A stretch of 64,000 bases of DNA, from contig NZ_JABJQY010000002.1 in assembly GCF_013155375.1 (NCBI RefSeq), forward strand, positions 2,418,001 to 2,482,000. Direction: 5' to 3'. Below are positions 1-8,415 of the stretch, piece after piece; within the stretch, counting starts at the first letter, position 1, and each line of letters opens with the position of its first letter. The translations under genes and the position numbers were made by a program. Origin of the DNA: Nocardioides sp. zg-1308 (GTDB lineage: Bacteria > Actinomycetota > Actinomycetes > Propionibacteriales > Nocardioidaceae). Under the pieces are notes generated by a model that saw only the letters and a program-made list of their open reading frames with translations, was not told where the DNA came from and ran no database searches.

Positions 1-29
1 CCGATGGTGAGCCGGCCGAGGAGACGTGG

Positions 30-968
30 GTGAGCAGCAAGAAGCAGCGCGAGGCACGCCGCAGGGCCGAGCGGGAGCAGTGGGAACTCGACCAGCGGCG
101 CCTGGCCGCGCGTCGCCGACGTGGCACGGTGCTCGGCGTCGTCGGGGCAGTGCTCGCCGTCGTCGTGGTGGTCGTCGCCCTCACCGGGCGCGACCAGCCG
201 GATCCCGGCGCCGGGGAGACGCAGGTCCGCGACACCGAGCTGCTGGCCTCCGAGGCGGCCGGTGAGGCGCAGGCGTCCGCGGCGGCCGGTGCGGTCGAGG
301 CCGGCGCGGTCCTGGCGGAGGACTTCACCGTCGAGCCGGGGACCGCCGTGGACAGCGGTGTGCGACCAGCGAAGGACGACCGTCCCGTCGCCTGCGGGGC
401 CGAGGCACCGGCGGACGCGCGTGCGTCGCGTCCCCGCTATCCCGGTGGTCCGGCCGACGTGCTCGAGGACGGCGTCGACTACGTCGCGAGGATCGAGACG
501 TCCTGCGGCCCCCTCGTCATCGACCTGCTGGAGCGGGACGCCCCGGTGGCGGTCAACTCCTTCGTCTTCCTCGCCGAGGAGGGGTTCTACGACGGGCTCG
601 AGGTCTTCCGCGACTTCGGCGCTGTCGCCGCCGTGCAGGCGGGCAGCGGCGACAACACCGTCCGCTGGGACGTCGGCTACCTCCTCCCCGACGAGCTGGG
701 CCGGGCGAAGCGGGAGGGCTACCCCGTCGGGACGGTGACCACCGCCGGCACGGGTGCTCCCTACACCGCCGGCAGCGGGTTCTTCATCGCCTACGGCAAG
801 GAGTTCGACGCCGGCTACCGGACCGACCGGGTCCAGACGACGTTCGGCCGGGTGCTGGCCGGGATGGACGTCATCGACACGATGACCGCGATGGACCGGC
901 TGGGGATGGGCGGGGAGGCGTTCGCCGAGCGGCTGTTCCTGGAGTCGGTCACCATCGAGCGGCGCTGA
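30..968 (+). CDS. Membrane-anchored cyclophilin-type peptidylprolyl isomerase
   Basis: About 312 residues. A basic cytoplasmic N-terminus (residues 1-34, rich in Arg/Lys/Glu) is followed by one hydrophobic helix (about 35-52) and an acidic/Ala linker, then a cyclophilin domain from about residue 150 to the end. The domain has the GPLVIDLLERDAPVAVNSF block, the FYDGLEVFR block, GSGFFIAYG and FGRVLAGMDVIDTM. The usual FHRV motif is altered to FRDF, so catalytic activity is less certain than the fold. The start is GTG with GGAG about 10 bases upstream. It would assist folding of exported proteins at the outer membrane face. The gene stands alone and ends at a strong hairpin. Confidence 0.9.
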   Translation: MSSKKQREARRRAEREQWELDQRRLAARRRRGTVLGVVGAVLAVVVVVVALTGRDQPDPGAGETQVRDTELLASEAAGEAQASAAAGAVEAGAVLAEDFTVEPGTAVDSGVRPAKDDRPVACGAEAPADARASRPRYPGGPADVLEDGVDYVARIETSCGPLVIDLLERDAPVAVNSFVFLAEEGFYDGLEVFRDFGAVAAVQAGSGDNTVRWDVGYLLPDELGRAKREGYPVGTVTTAGTGAPYTAGSGFFIAYGKEFDAGYRTDRVQTTFGRVLAGMDVIDTMTAMDRLGMGGEAFAERLFLESVTIERR

Positions 969-984
969 CGCCATGGACCCGAGG

Positions 985-1022
985 ACGACGACGCCTCCTC
1001 GCGAGCGAGGAGGCGTCGTCGT
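985..1022. terminator. Bidirectional hairpin terminator
   Basis: Two perfectly complementary 18-base arms (985-1002 and 1005-1022) are separated by only two bases. The hairpin lies between the stop codons of two convergent genes and so can serve both. There is no T-tract, as is common in high-GC actinobacteria. Confidence 0.8.
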
Positions 1023-1041
1023 GGGACCTGCTGGTGCCGGC

Positions 1042-1266
1042 TCAGTCGTCGGCCAGCGCGGCGACCACGCCGGCGCGGCTCTCGTCCTCGCTGGCCAGCA
1101 CACCGCCGTTGGCCACGATGTCGGGGGTGATCTCGCTGAAGACCATGCGGACGTCCTGGCGACGGGCACCGAGGATCTCCACGGCACTGTCCGCCACGGC
1201 CTGCGCGAAGTCGCGGCGCTGCTCGACCGAGCGTCCCTTGAGGAGCTCGACGGTGATGTTGGGCAT
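1042..1266 (-). CDS. 4-oxalocrotonate tautomerase family protein
   Basis: 74 residues, the usual size for single-domain 4-OT proteins. It begins Met-Pro-Asn-Ile, and Pro2 would be the free N-terminal catalytic base after Met removal. The conserved LLKGRSVEQRRDFAQAV helix follows. The ATG at 1266 is preceded by AGGGA. The reading frame continues far upstream, but that extension is an antisense shadow of the copper genes. It is probably an enzyme of small keto-acid isomerisation; the substrate is unknown. The C-terminus is about ten residues longer than the minimal 62-residue enzymes. Confidence 0.85.
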   Translation of the reverse strand: MPNITVELLKGRSVEQRRDFAQAVADSAVEILGARRQDVRMVFSEITPDIVANGGVLASEDESRAGVVAALADD

Positions 1267-1375
1267 GGGGTGTTCCCTCTCTGTCGTTCTTCGGACGGAC
1301 CCGCGTCGGGGCGTCCTGTTCAGGATGACGACCACGGTTCGGTGACTTGAATCACGGTAGTGCCAGTTCACATCC

Positions 1376-1404
1376 TTGACAACAGTTCGAGCCGCTGGTT
1401 GTGT
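1376..1404 (+). promoter_or_regulatory. Possible promoter of the copper genes
   Basis: A consensus TTGACA at 1376-1381 is followed after 17 bases by TTGTGT at 1399-1404. It lies about 60 bases before the ATG of the YcnI-like gene. The -10 element is weak, so this is tentative. Confidence 0.3.
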
Positions 1405-1462
1405 GACCGTCACCACCCCACCCCCGTCCCACCCGTCCCTCCACGCCTCGTCGGGAGCTCCC

Positions 1463-2089
1463 ATGAACCGGATCCGCGCGCTCGCGGCCGGCGCGAGGTC
1501 GGGAGCGGCGGCCGGTGTCGCGGTACTTGGCCTGGCCCTGACCGCGTCCCCGGCGGCGGCCCACGTGACCGTCACGGCCAGCACGACGGCCGCCGGCGCG
1601 ACCGCGGAGGTGCGGATGCAGGTCCCGCACGGCTGCGAGGGATCGGCCACCACGGAGATCGCCGTCCGGATGCCCGACGAGGTGGCCGAGCTCGTGCTCA
1701 CCGACACCGAGCGCTGGTCCGCCGAGCAGGTCGAGGGTGGCGCCACCTTCCGCACCGACGACCCGTTGCCCGACGCCCTGCGCGACGAGGTGGCCTTCTC
1801 CGTACGCTTGCCCGACGTCGCCGGCACCGAGCTCGTGTTCCCGGTGGTGCAGCGGTGCGAGCAGGGGGAGGCGGCCTGGACCGAGGTCGCCGAGGACGCG
1901 GCCAGCCGGGACGAGCTCGACATGCCCGCGCCGGTCATCGTCGTGACCGCCGGCGAGGAGTCCGCGGGCGCCCCGGCCGACGACCGGGAGCAGGGCGGAC
2001 GGGTGATGGCCTGGAGTGCCGGTGGCGTGCTCGCGCTGGGGTGCCTGGCCAGCGGCACGGTCCTGCTGCTGCGCCGCCGACGCGCATGA
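1463..2089 (+). CDS. YcnI-like copper-binding protein (DUF1775)
   Basis: 208 residues. A signal peptide ends in SPAAA and the mature protein starts with His (AHVTV), the N-terminal copper ligand of the YcnI family. An HGC motif follows the first strands. A DUF1775 beta-sandwich covers roughly 34-165, and a C-terminal hydrophobic helix with an RRRR stop-transfer anchors it outside the membrane. The ATG at 1463 has GGGAG seven bases upstream; a longer in-frame start is unlikely. Its stop overlaps the start of the CopC-CopD gene (ATGA), so both are co-translated. Role: periplasmic-side copper binding or delivery. Confidence 0.88.
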   Translation: MNRIRALAAGARSGAAAGVAVLGLALTASPAAAHVTVTASTTAAGATAEVRMQVPHGCEGSATTEIAVRMPDEVAELVLTDTERWSAEQVEGGATFRTDDPLPDALRDEVAFSVRLPDVAGTELVFPVVQRCEQGEAAWTEVAEDAASRDELDMPAPVIVVTAGEESAGAPADDREQGGRVMAWSAGGVLALGCLASGTVLLLRRRRA

Positions 2090-3768
2090 CCCCACGCTCC
2101 TCGCGGCGCCGGGCGGCCGGCTGGCTGCTGCTCGCCTCCGCCCTGGTGCACGCCGCGCTCCTCCTCGTCCTGGGCACGGCCTCTCCGGCGGCGGCGCACG
2201 CGACCCTCGTCAGCACCGACCCGGCGGAGGGTGCCGTGCTGGAGGCGGCACCTGACCAGGTCACCTTCACGTTCAACGAGTCGGTCATCGGCGTCCCGGC
2301 CGGGATCCAGGTGTTCGACGCGTCCGGTGAGGAGGTGGCCTCGACGGCGTCGGTGCGCCAGGCGCAGCTCGTCGTGGGCCTCGACGAGGAGGTGGGCCGA
2401 GGGACGCTGGTCGTCGTCTGGCGACTCGTCTCGGCCGACGGCCACCCCATCGGCGGGTCCCTCAGCTTCTCGGTCGGCGAGCGGAGCGACGTGGTGGACG
2501 TCCCCACGACGAGCGCGGACGCGGGGACGGAGGCGCCGCTGCTCCTGAGCGTGGTGAGGTGGCTGGGCTACGTGGGCCTGCTGGTCGCCACCGGCGTGGC
2601 CGCGTTCGCGGTCCTCCTCCTCCCGGCCGACCGGGCCGACGACGGCTCGCGGCGCCGCCTCCGGGCGGTGGCGCGCGGCGCCGCGCTCGTCGGGGCGGTG
2701 GCCTGGTGCGCGGCCGTCCCGATGGTCGCGCTCTACCAGCTCGGCCTGCCGGCCTCGGCGCTCGGCGACGGGTCGACCTGGGCGGCGCTGGCGCCCGCCG
2801 AGCGCGTCGTACCGGCCCTGGTGGTCACCGGCCTCGCGCTCGCAGCCGTGGCCGTCCCGGCGGGTCCCCCGGGTCGCGGACGGACTGCCCTGGTGCTGGC
2901 CGGGTGCGCCCTCGCCCTGGCGGCACCGGCGCTGACGGGCCACACCCGTGCCAGCACCCCGGAGGCGCTGGTGGTCGCGGTCGACGTCCTGCACCTCGTC
3001 GCGGGAGCACTGTGGGTCGGTGGGCTGGTCGCGGTCGCGGCGGTGCTGGGCGACCTCGCCGCGCGCGGCGAGGACGGCGCCGTGGTGCTGTCCCGGTTCT
3101 CGACGTGGGCCTCGGGCGTGCTGGCGGTCCTCGTCGTCGCGGGCTCGGTCCTGGCCTGGCGCATCGCCGGCTCCTGGAGCGCGCTGCTCGACACCGGCTA
3201 CGGCGGGTTCCTGCTGGTCAAGGTCCTCGCCGTGCTGGTCGCGATCGGCATCGCCGCCTGGAACCGCCTGGCGCTCCTGCCGCGCCTGCGCGCGGCGTCG
3301 CGCAGGCGTGAGCGGCGGGACGCCACCGCCCTGCTGGTGCGGACGACGTTCGCCGAGGCGGGGGTGCTGGTCGTCGTCCTCCTGCTGACCGGGTTCCTCG
3401 TCGACCGCAGCCCCGAGCCGGACGTGGCCGTCACCTCCCCGGCGGCGGGGGAGACAGCGTCCCGCACGCTCGACCTCGACGACATCTCCGCGAAGGTGAC
3501 GCTCGAGCCGCTCGGGGTGGGCCCGGCGACCGTCACGATCGAGCTGCGCGACGACGCGGGCGCGCCGACCGAGGGCTACGAGGCACCGCGGGTCAGCCTG
3601 TCCGGCGACGAGGTCGACCTCGGGGAGGTGCAGCTGAGCAACCTCGGGCCGGGCGTCTACGCCGGCGACGTCGTGCTGCCGACCGTCGGCACCTGGGAGG
3701 TGCAGCTCTCGCTGCGCACCACCGAGTTCGACAACCCGGTGCGCAGCACCACCTTCGACGTGCCCTGA
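2086..3768 (+). CDS. CopC-CopD fusion copper resistance/import protein
   Basis: 560 residues. A signal peptide ends in AAA and is followed by HATLVSTDPAEGAVL, the N-terminal His copper ligand of CopC. A second conserved site, SADGHPIGGSLSFSV, closes the CopC domain (about 35-135). Around eight membrane helices of CopD type follow (about 155-440), containing conserved His in GHTR and VDVLHLVAGALWVGG. A soluble beta domain ends the protein (about 445-560). The ATG overlaps the stop of the upstream YcnI-like gene. Together they form a two-gene copper acquisition or homeostasis operon. Confidence 0.9.
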   Translation: MTPRSSRRRAAGWLLLASALVHAALLLVLGTASPAAAHATLVSTDPAEGAVLEAAPDQVTFTFNESVIGVPAGIQVFDASGEEVASTASVRQAQLVVGLDEEVGRGTLVVVWRLVSADGHPIGGSLSFSVGERSDVVDVPTTSADAGTEAPLLLSVVRWLGYVGLLVATGVAAFAVLLLPADRADDGSRRRLRAVARGAALVGAVAWCAAVPMVALYQLGLPASALGDGSTWAALAPAERVVPALVVTGLALAAVAVPAGPPGRGRTALVLAGCALALAAPALTGHTRASTPEALVVAVDVLHLVAGALWVGGLVAVAAVLGDLAARGEDGAVVLSRFSTWASGVLAVLVVAGSVLAWRIAGSWSALLDTGYGGFLLVKVLAVLVAIGIAAWNRLALLPRLRAASRRRERRDATALLVRTTFAEAGVLVVVLLLTGFLVDRSPEPDVAVTSPAAGETASRTLDLDDISAKVTLEPLGVGPATVTIELRDDAGAPTEGYEAPRVSLSGDEVDLGEVQLSNLGPGVYAGDVVLPTVGTWEVQLSLRTTEFDNPVRSTTFDVP

Positions 3769-3793
3769 CCGCGCGCGAACGGCCTCGTCCCCC

Positions 3794-4867
3794 TCAGAAG
3801 GCGTAGCGCACGCGGCACTCCGGCAGCTTCTCGGCGAGGAGGTCGGTGAGCTGGCGCACCCATCGACCCTTCCAGCCGGTGCGGTAGCGCACATTGGTCT
3901 GACCGCTCTGGCTGCGCTTGGTCTCCTGGATGTCGGGGCGCCACAGCAGCTCCTCGCCGCGCGGGTGCCAGCCGAGGTTGACCTCGTGCAGGCCCTCGTT
4001 GTGGGTGAGGAAGATGACCTCGGCCGCGAGCTGGGCCCGGGTGCGCGCGCTGGTGCCGTCGGCGACCTGCTCGAGCAGCTCGGCCCACTCCTCGAGCCAG
4101 GTCTCGTGGACGATCACCGGGCTGAGATTGAGGTGCACCTCGTAGCCCGCCTCGACGAAGTCGTCCATCGCCGCGATCCGGTCGGCGATCCTGGACGTGC
4201 GCACGTCGACGAGGCGGGAAGGGCCCTCCGGCATGAGGCTGAACCGGACCCGGGTGCCACCGCGCGGGTCCCAGCCCAGCAGGTCGCGGTTGACGAGCTT
4301 GGTCGCGAAGCTCGCCTTGGCGTGGGGGAGGCGGGCGTAGAGGTCGACCAGGTCGCGCACGTTGTCGGAGACGAGCGCGTCGGCCGAGCAGTCGCTGTTC
4401 TCGCCGATGTCGTAGACCCAGTCGACCGGGTCGCACTGGTTGGGCTCGGGCTTCACGCCCTGGCGTCCGGCGTGGCGCTCGAGGTAGCCCAGCACCGCCT
4501 CGATGTTGGCGAACACGGTGATGGGGTTGGCGAAGCCCTTGCGCCGCGGCACGTAGCAGTAGGAGCACGCCATCGCGCAGCCGTTGGCGGTCGACGGCGC
4601 GATCCAGTCGCTGGAGCGCTCGTTGCGGCGCGCGCTGAGCGACTTCTTCTCGCCGAGCACGAGCACCTCGCGCTTGTTGCGGACCCAGTCCTCGACGGCG
4701 CCCGCGTTGCCGTGCAGGCCGGGGATCGCCTGGTGGGAGAGCACCTGGATGCGCTCGGCGTCGGGGAAGCGCTCGAGCACCTGGCGGGCGCGCGGGAACC
4801 GCTCGATGTCGGGCTCGTGGTAGATCCGGCGGACGTCGAGCAGCCGGTCCGCGAGGTCGGCAGGCAC
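3794..4867 (-). CDS. Spore photoproduct lyase family radical SAM protein
   Basis: 357 residues from a GTG at 4867, chosen because it starts right after the upstream DUF2200 stop and retains LLDVRRIYHEPDIERFP, the usual family N-terminus. No strong Shine-Dalgarno sequence precedes it. The radical SAM cluster motif CxxxCxxC is seen as GCAMACSYCY near residue 100. The remainder is a TIM-barrel-like region with ATKLVNRDLL and NLSPVIVHETW. Classical members split the UV-induced spore photoproduct in DNA, but relatives occur in non-spore-formers and their substrate is unsettled. It lies 8 bases after the DUF2200 gene, probably one operon. Confidence 0.85.
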   Translation of the reverse strand: MPADLADRLLDVRRIYHEPDIERFPRARQVLERFPDAERIQVLSHQAIPGLHGNAGAVEDWVRNKREVLVLGEKKSLSARRNERSSDWIAPSTANGCAMACSYCYVPRRKGFANPITVFANIEAVLGYLERHAGRQGVKPEPNQCDPVDWVYDIGENSDCSADALVSDNVRDLVDLYARLPHAKASFATKLVNRDLLGWDPRGGTRVRFSLMPEGPSRLVDVRTSRIADRIAAMDDFVEAGYEVHLNLSPVIVHETWLEEWAELLEQVADGTSARTRAQLAAEVIFLTHNEGLHEVNLGWHPRGEELLWRPDIQETKRSQSGQTNVRYRTGWKGRWVRQLTDLLAEKLPECRVRYAF

Positions 4868-4875
4868 ACGGCGGT

Positions 4876-5217
4876 TCAGCTGCGGAGCACCTTCTCCATC
4901 GGGCGGCCCTTGGCCAGCTCGTCGACGAGCTTGTCGAGGTAGCGGATGCGGCGCATCAGCGGGTCCTCGACCTCCTGCACCTTCACGCCGCAGACCGACC
5001 CGGTGATCTGGTCCACCCGCGGGTTGAGGGTGGCGTCGGCGAAGAACGCCTCGAAGGTGGTGCCGCGGTCGAGGTGCTCGCGCAGCGCGGCCTCGTCGAA
5101 GCCGGTGAGCCACTCGATCACGCGGTCGACCTCGGCGGCCGTGCGCCCCTTGCGCTCCACCTTGGTGACGTAGTGCGGGTAGACCGACGCGACGCTCGTG
5201 CCGAAGATCCGGTGCAT
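4876..5217 (-). CDS. DUF2200 domain protein
   Basis: 113 residues, matching the whole length of the DUF2200 family. Conserved parts seen are the N-terminal [21 protein letters not shown], the [10 protein letters not shown] block and the C-terminal [50 protein letters not shown] block, here described in pieces. The biochemical role is unknown. It is the first gene of a likely two-gene unit with the Spl-like protein downstream. Confidence 0.88.
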   Translation of the reverse strand: MHRIFGTSVASVYPHYVTKVERKGRTAAEVDRVIEWLTGFDEAALREHLDRGTTFEAFFADATLNPRVDQITGSVCGVKVQEVEDPLMRRIRYLDKLVDELAKGRPMEKVLRS

Positions 5218-5246
5218 GGTCCGAGGATAGGTCGAGGCGGTGACAG

Positions 5247-5936
5247 TCAGCCCTTGTCGGGGTCGGCCGCCCGACCGAGGACCTCGGCCTCGCTGGCCAC
5301 GGCCTTGACCGTGGCCGGGTCGACCAGCGGCTCGGTGCCGGGCTGGTAGAGGTCGGTCTCGATGGTGTCGGGGTTGTAGCCCTCGTCGGCGGCGGGGATG
5401 CCCGAGGGGGTGCGCAGGTCGTCGGTGGTCTCCACCCCGACGCCGTCGGCGACCTCGTCCTCGGTCAGGCCCAGCGCCGGCGCGAGGACGGCGGCCTGCT
5501 TCGAGGGTGCCTTCTTCGCGGGTGCCTTCTTGGCGGCTGCCTTCTTGGCGGGCGCCTTCGCGGCAGCGGCCTTCTTCGCCGGTGCCTTCGTGGCGGGTGC
5601 CTTCTTCGCGGCGGCCCTCTCAGCAGGTGCCTTCTCGGCGGACGCCATGGCCGGCGCCTCCGAGCTCACGTCGGAGGTGCCGCTCGAGGTGGCTGCAGAG
5701 GTCGGCTCCTCCGCGGTCAGGGTGTCCTGCGCGGGGCGCGGCGCCGGCACAGACGAGGCGCCGTGCTCGGCGACGGTGCCCGCGGCCCGCTCGACCGCCC
5801 ACCCCACCACCCGTGCCGTCGTCCTCAGCCCGGCGGTCGCGACGCCGACGGACGCGCCGACCGTCGCTCCGGCGACTGCGCCGACGGTGCGTGCCGGGTG
5901 GGTGATGGCTGCGGTGACCTTGCCTAGCGGGTTCAC
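5247..5936 (-). CDS. Protein with Gly/Ala-rich N-terminus and Lys-Ala-Pro histone-H1-like repeats
   Basis: 229 residues from a GTG at 5936 with AGAGGA upstream. The N-terminal 45 residues are Gly/Ala/Val rich ([20 protein letters not shown]), resembling a glycine-zipper or membrane-associating helix. Residues about 100-150 are a low-complexity run of [10 protein letters not shown] and TKAP units typical of DNA- or polyphosphate-binding tails. The C-terminus is acidic and includes [21 protein letters not shown]. Lys-rich repeats of this kind occur in actinobacterial nucleoid proteins, but the N-terminus is unlike HupB. The function is not assigned. Confidence 0.75.
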   Translation of the reverse strand: MNPLGKVTAAITHPARTVGAVAGATVGASVGVATAGLRTTARVVGWAVERAAGTVAEHGASSVPAPRPAQDTLTAEEPTSAATSSGTSDVSSEAPAMASAEKAPAERAAAKKAPATKAPAKKAAAAKAPAKKAAAKKAPAKKAPSKQAAVLAPALGLTEDEVADGVGVETTDDLRTPSGIPAADEGYNPDTIETDLYQPGTEPLVDPATVKAVASEAEVLGRAADPDKG

Positions 5937-6114
5937 GTGGGTTCCTCTCGTCAGGGCTTGCCTCCGACCGTACCCCCGTGCGCCCATCCCACTCCGTGGC
6001 GTGCGCCACGTCGCCGGGCCTCGCTCGTCCGGGTGGTGCGCACGCGTGACGGGACGCGGCGTGGGTACCGAGCGGCACGCGCACAGCGGGTGCGCCACCG
6101 AGAGGAGCAAGCCG

Positions 6115-6570
6115 ATGGCCGACAACATGCACGTCCGATCCACGTCCACCGCAACGCGCGCGCCGGTGCAGGCCGCCGCCGCCGCGGTTGGTGCGGTCTT
6201 CCTGCTCGTGGGGGTCCTGGGCTTCATCCCGGGCATCACGACCGGCTACGACAGCCTCGAGGCCGCCGGCCACGAGTCCCACGCCAAGCTCCTGGGGATC
6301 TTCCAGGTGTCGGTGCTCCACAACATCGTCCACCTCCTGTTCGGGGCCGCCGGCCTGGCGCTCGCGCGCACCGCCTCGGGTGCCCGGACGTACCTCATCG
6401 GCGGCGGTGTGGTCTACCTGGTGCTGTGGCTCTACGGCCTGGTCATCGACAAGTCGTCGCAGGCCAACTTCGTGCCGCTCAACACCGCAGACGACTGGCT
6501 GCACTTCGTGCTGGGCCTGGGCATGATCGCCCTCGGCGTGGTGCTCGGCAAGCGCCCGGCGACGCGCTGA
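6115..6570 (+). CDS. DUF4383 membrane protein
   Basis: 151 residues with four predicted membrane helices. Typical family features are GVLGFIPG, the HNIVHLLFGAAGL helix with its paired His, and NTADDWLHFVLGLGMI near the end. The ATG at 6115 has AGAGGAG upstream. DUF4383 proteins are common in actinobacteria and have no known biochemical role. The gene is divergent from the Lys/Ala-tailed protein across about 178 bases and lies 12 bases before the hydrolase that follows. Confidence 0.88.
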   Translation: MADNMHVRSTSTATRAPVQAAAAAVGAVFLLVGVLGFIPGITTGYDSLEAAGHESHAKLLGIFQVSVLHNIVHLLFGAAGLALARTASGARTYLIGGGVVYLVLWLYGLVIDKSSQANFVPLNTADDWLHFVLGLGMIALGVVLGKRPATR

Positions 6571-6582
6571 TCCGCTGATCCC

Positions 6583-7395
6583 ATGGCCACCGGGGACAGG
6601 CTCCACTTCATCGGCAACGCCACCACGGTCCTGACGCTGGGGTCCTTCACGCTGCTCACGGACCCCAACTTCATCCACCGTGGCCAGCGCGCCTACCTGG
6701 GGTGGGGCCTGTCCACGCGGCGCCTCGTCGATCCCGCGATCGAGCCCGAGGACCTGCCGGTGCTCGACGCCGTCGTGCTCTCGCACCTCCACGGCGACCA
6801 CTTCGACCGCGTCGCCCGCCACCGGCTCGACCGCACCGCGCCCGTGCTGTCGACGCCCGAGGCCGCGCGACGCCTGTCGCGGTGGGGCTTCGAGACGCAG
6901 GACCTGAGGACCTGGCAGGCGCACTCGCTGGTCAAGGGCGGCGAGGAGCTGCGGGTCACCGCCGTCCCGGGCATCCACGCCCGCGGCCTGCTGGGGAAGA
7001 TGCTGCCGTCGGTGATGGGCAGCATCCTCGAGCACGTCGTCGACGGCGACGTACGACGTCGCGTCTACCTCAGCGGCGACACGCTCACCGGGTCGCACGT
7101 CGACGAGATCGGCGCGCGCTTCCCCGACATCGACGCCGCCGTGGTCCACCTCGGAGGGACGCGCGTGCTGATGCGAACGGTCACCATGGACGCCCGGATG
7201 GGCGTCGACTTCGTCAACCGCTGCCGCCCCTCCGTCGTGGTGCCCGTCCACCACGACGACTACACCGTGTTCCGCTCGCCCCTCTCGGACTTCCTCGACC
7301 GGGCCCGCGCCGAGGGCCTCGCGGCGACGCTCCGCTGCCCCGGCCGGGGCGAGGTCGTCAGCCTCGACCCCACGGAGCCCGACACCGCCGCCTGA
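6583..7395 (+). CDS. Metallo-beta-lactamase-fold hydrolase (UlaG/YtnP-like)
   Basis: 270 residues. The metal-binding motif appears as SHLHGDHFD near residue 66, followed by HARGL, LSGDT and VPVHHDDY, which supply the remaining His/Asp ligands. The short LLTDPNF start is typical of the UlaG-like group of L-ascorbate-6-phosphate lactonase relatives. Start ATG at 6583, 12 bases after the DUF4383 stop, so probably co-transcribed. The substrate cannot be read from the sequence. Confidence 0.85.
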   Translation: MATGDRLHFIGNATTVLTLGSFTLLTDPNFIHRGQRAYLGWGLSTRRLVDPAIEPEDLPVLDAVVLSHLHGDHFDRVARHRLDRTAPVLSTPEAARRLSRWGFETQDLRTWQAHSLVKGGEELRVTAVPGIHARGLLGKMLPSVMGSILEHVVDGDVRRRVYLSGDTLTGSHVDEIGARFPDIDAAVVHLGGTRVLMRTVTMDARMGVDFVNRCRPSVVVPVHHDDYTVFRSPLSDFLDRARAEGLAATLRCPGRGEVVSLDPTEPDTAA

Positions 7396-7428
7396 GGACG
7401 TGACCGGCGCGACCCGCCCCGTGCGCCG

Positions 7429-8169
7429 TCAGCCGGCCCGTCCGGGCAGGTCGACCGGCCGCCCCAGGAACGGGGCGACCATCTGTCGCATCCGGTCGCT
7501 CGGAGCCAGGCCGAGCTCGTCGGCGAGGAGGCGCCGGTAGCCGTCGTAGTGGCGCAGCGCCTCTGCCTGGTTGTCCTCCGCGAGGTGCACCTGGATCACC
7601 CGTCGGTGGGCGCTCTCGCGCAGGGGCTCCGAGCGCACCGCGCCCAGGCCGGCCGACAGCGCGTCGTGGTAGCGCCCGGCCCGGCACAGCAGGTCGGCGC
7701 CGCGCTCCAGCGCGTGCAGCCGGCGCTGGCGGAACGACTCCTGCTCGACCGCGAGCCAGGAGTCGTGCCACGTCGGAAGCAGGTCGTGGGTCAGCAGCGC
7801 GAGGTCGGGGAGGTCCTCGACCAGCGGGGCGACGGACCCGCACAGCAGCTGTGCCTGCGTCTCCGCCTCCCAGAGGTCGACCCAGAGGTCGGGGTGCACC
7901 CACACCTCCATCGCGTCGCCGAGGACGAGCGCGCGCCCCCGGTCGCGCGGCAGCCGCCACAGCACCGACCGCAGGGTCGAGGTGGCGCGCGCCGGGTCGG
8001 AGTCGGGCCGCATCGCCTCGGCGAGCGCGGTCCGCGAGACGCGACGCCCGCGGTGCACCACCGCCAGCAGGGCCAGGAGCCGGCGCGCGGTGGCGGGCAC
8101 CGGGTGCGGTCGACCGTCGAGCTCGAGGGCGAACTCGCCCAGCAGGTGTAGCCGTGCCGCAAGAGCCAT
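7429..8169 (-). CDS. SARP-like transcriptional regulator (winged helix plus BTAD)
   Basis: 246 residues, the size of a short SARP activator without an ATPase part. Residues about 5-95 form an OmpR-type winged helix (LLGEFALELDGRP, then ARRLLALLAVVHRGRRVSRTALAEAM). Residues about 100-235 form the bacterial transcriptional activator domain with TPR-like helices (ESFRQRRLHALERGADL, RESAHRRVIQVHLAEDNQAEALRHYDGYRRLLADELGL in pieces). It is divergent from the manganese catalase gene, and the shared intergenic region carries direct repeats with SARP-like spacing, so that gene is a candidate target. Confidence 0.85.
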   Translation of the reverse strand: MALAARLHLLGEFALELDGRPHPVPATARRLLALLAVVHRGRRVSRTALAEAMRPDSDPARATSTLRSVLWRLPRDRGRALVLGDAMEVWVHPDLWVDLWEAETQAQLLCGSVAPLVEDLPDLALLTHDLLPTWHDSWLAVEQESFRQRRLHALERGADLLCRAGRYHDALSAGLGAVRSEPLRESAHRRVIQVHLAEDNQAEALRHYDGYRRLLADELGLAPSDRMRQMVAPFLGRPVDLPGRAG

Positions 8170-8231
8170 GTCGCCTCCCCAGGTCGCGTGGGCTCCCCAG
8201 TGCCCCCGACACGGGCGCTCAATGCGTCGTT

Positions 8232-8263
8232 GCGGTGACGCCGCGGTGACGGTTGCGGTGACG
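8232..8263. promoter_or_regulatory. Three GCGGTGACG direct repeats, candidate SARP operator
   Basis: GCGGTGACG occurs at 8232-8240, 8243-8251 and 8255-8263, a spacing of 11 and 12 bases, about one helical turn. SARP proteins are known to bind direct repeats placed on one face of the helix. The site is about 60 bases before the SARP-like gene and 150 before the catalase gene. Confidence 0.5.
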
Positions 8264-8415
8264 CCCGGGGCGCGGCCCGAGGGACGCCGAGGAGGCGCCC
8301 GGCGAGGCGCGACGGAGGCGCCGGGGGAGCGGTCGCCGTCACGCCGTCGGGACGGGCGTCCCCGAACGTGGAGGGGTCAGGAGCGAACGGCGCTCCCGCC
8401 ACCGAGAGGAACGAC

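Noticed and set aside
1042..3894. A 950-codon minus-strand open frame
   Set aside because: Only its last 74 codons (tautomerase) are real; the rest is antisense to the copper genes, has no conserved motif and is Arg/Gly/Pro-rich as expected of a GC-rich shadow.
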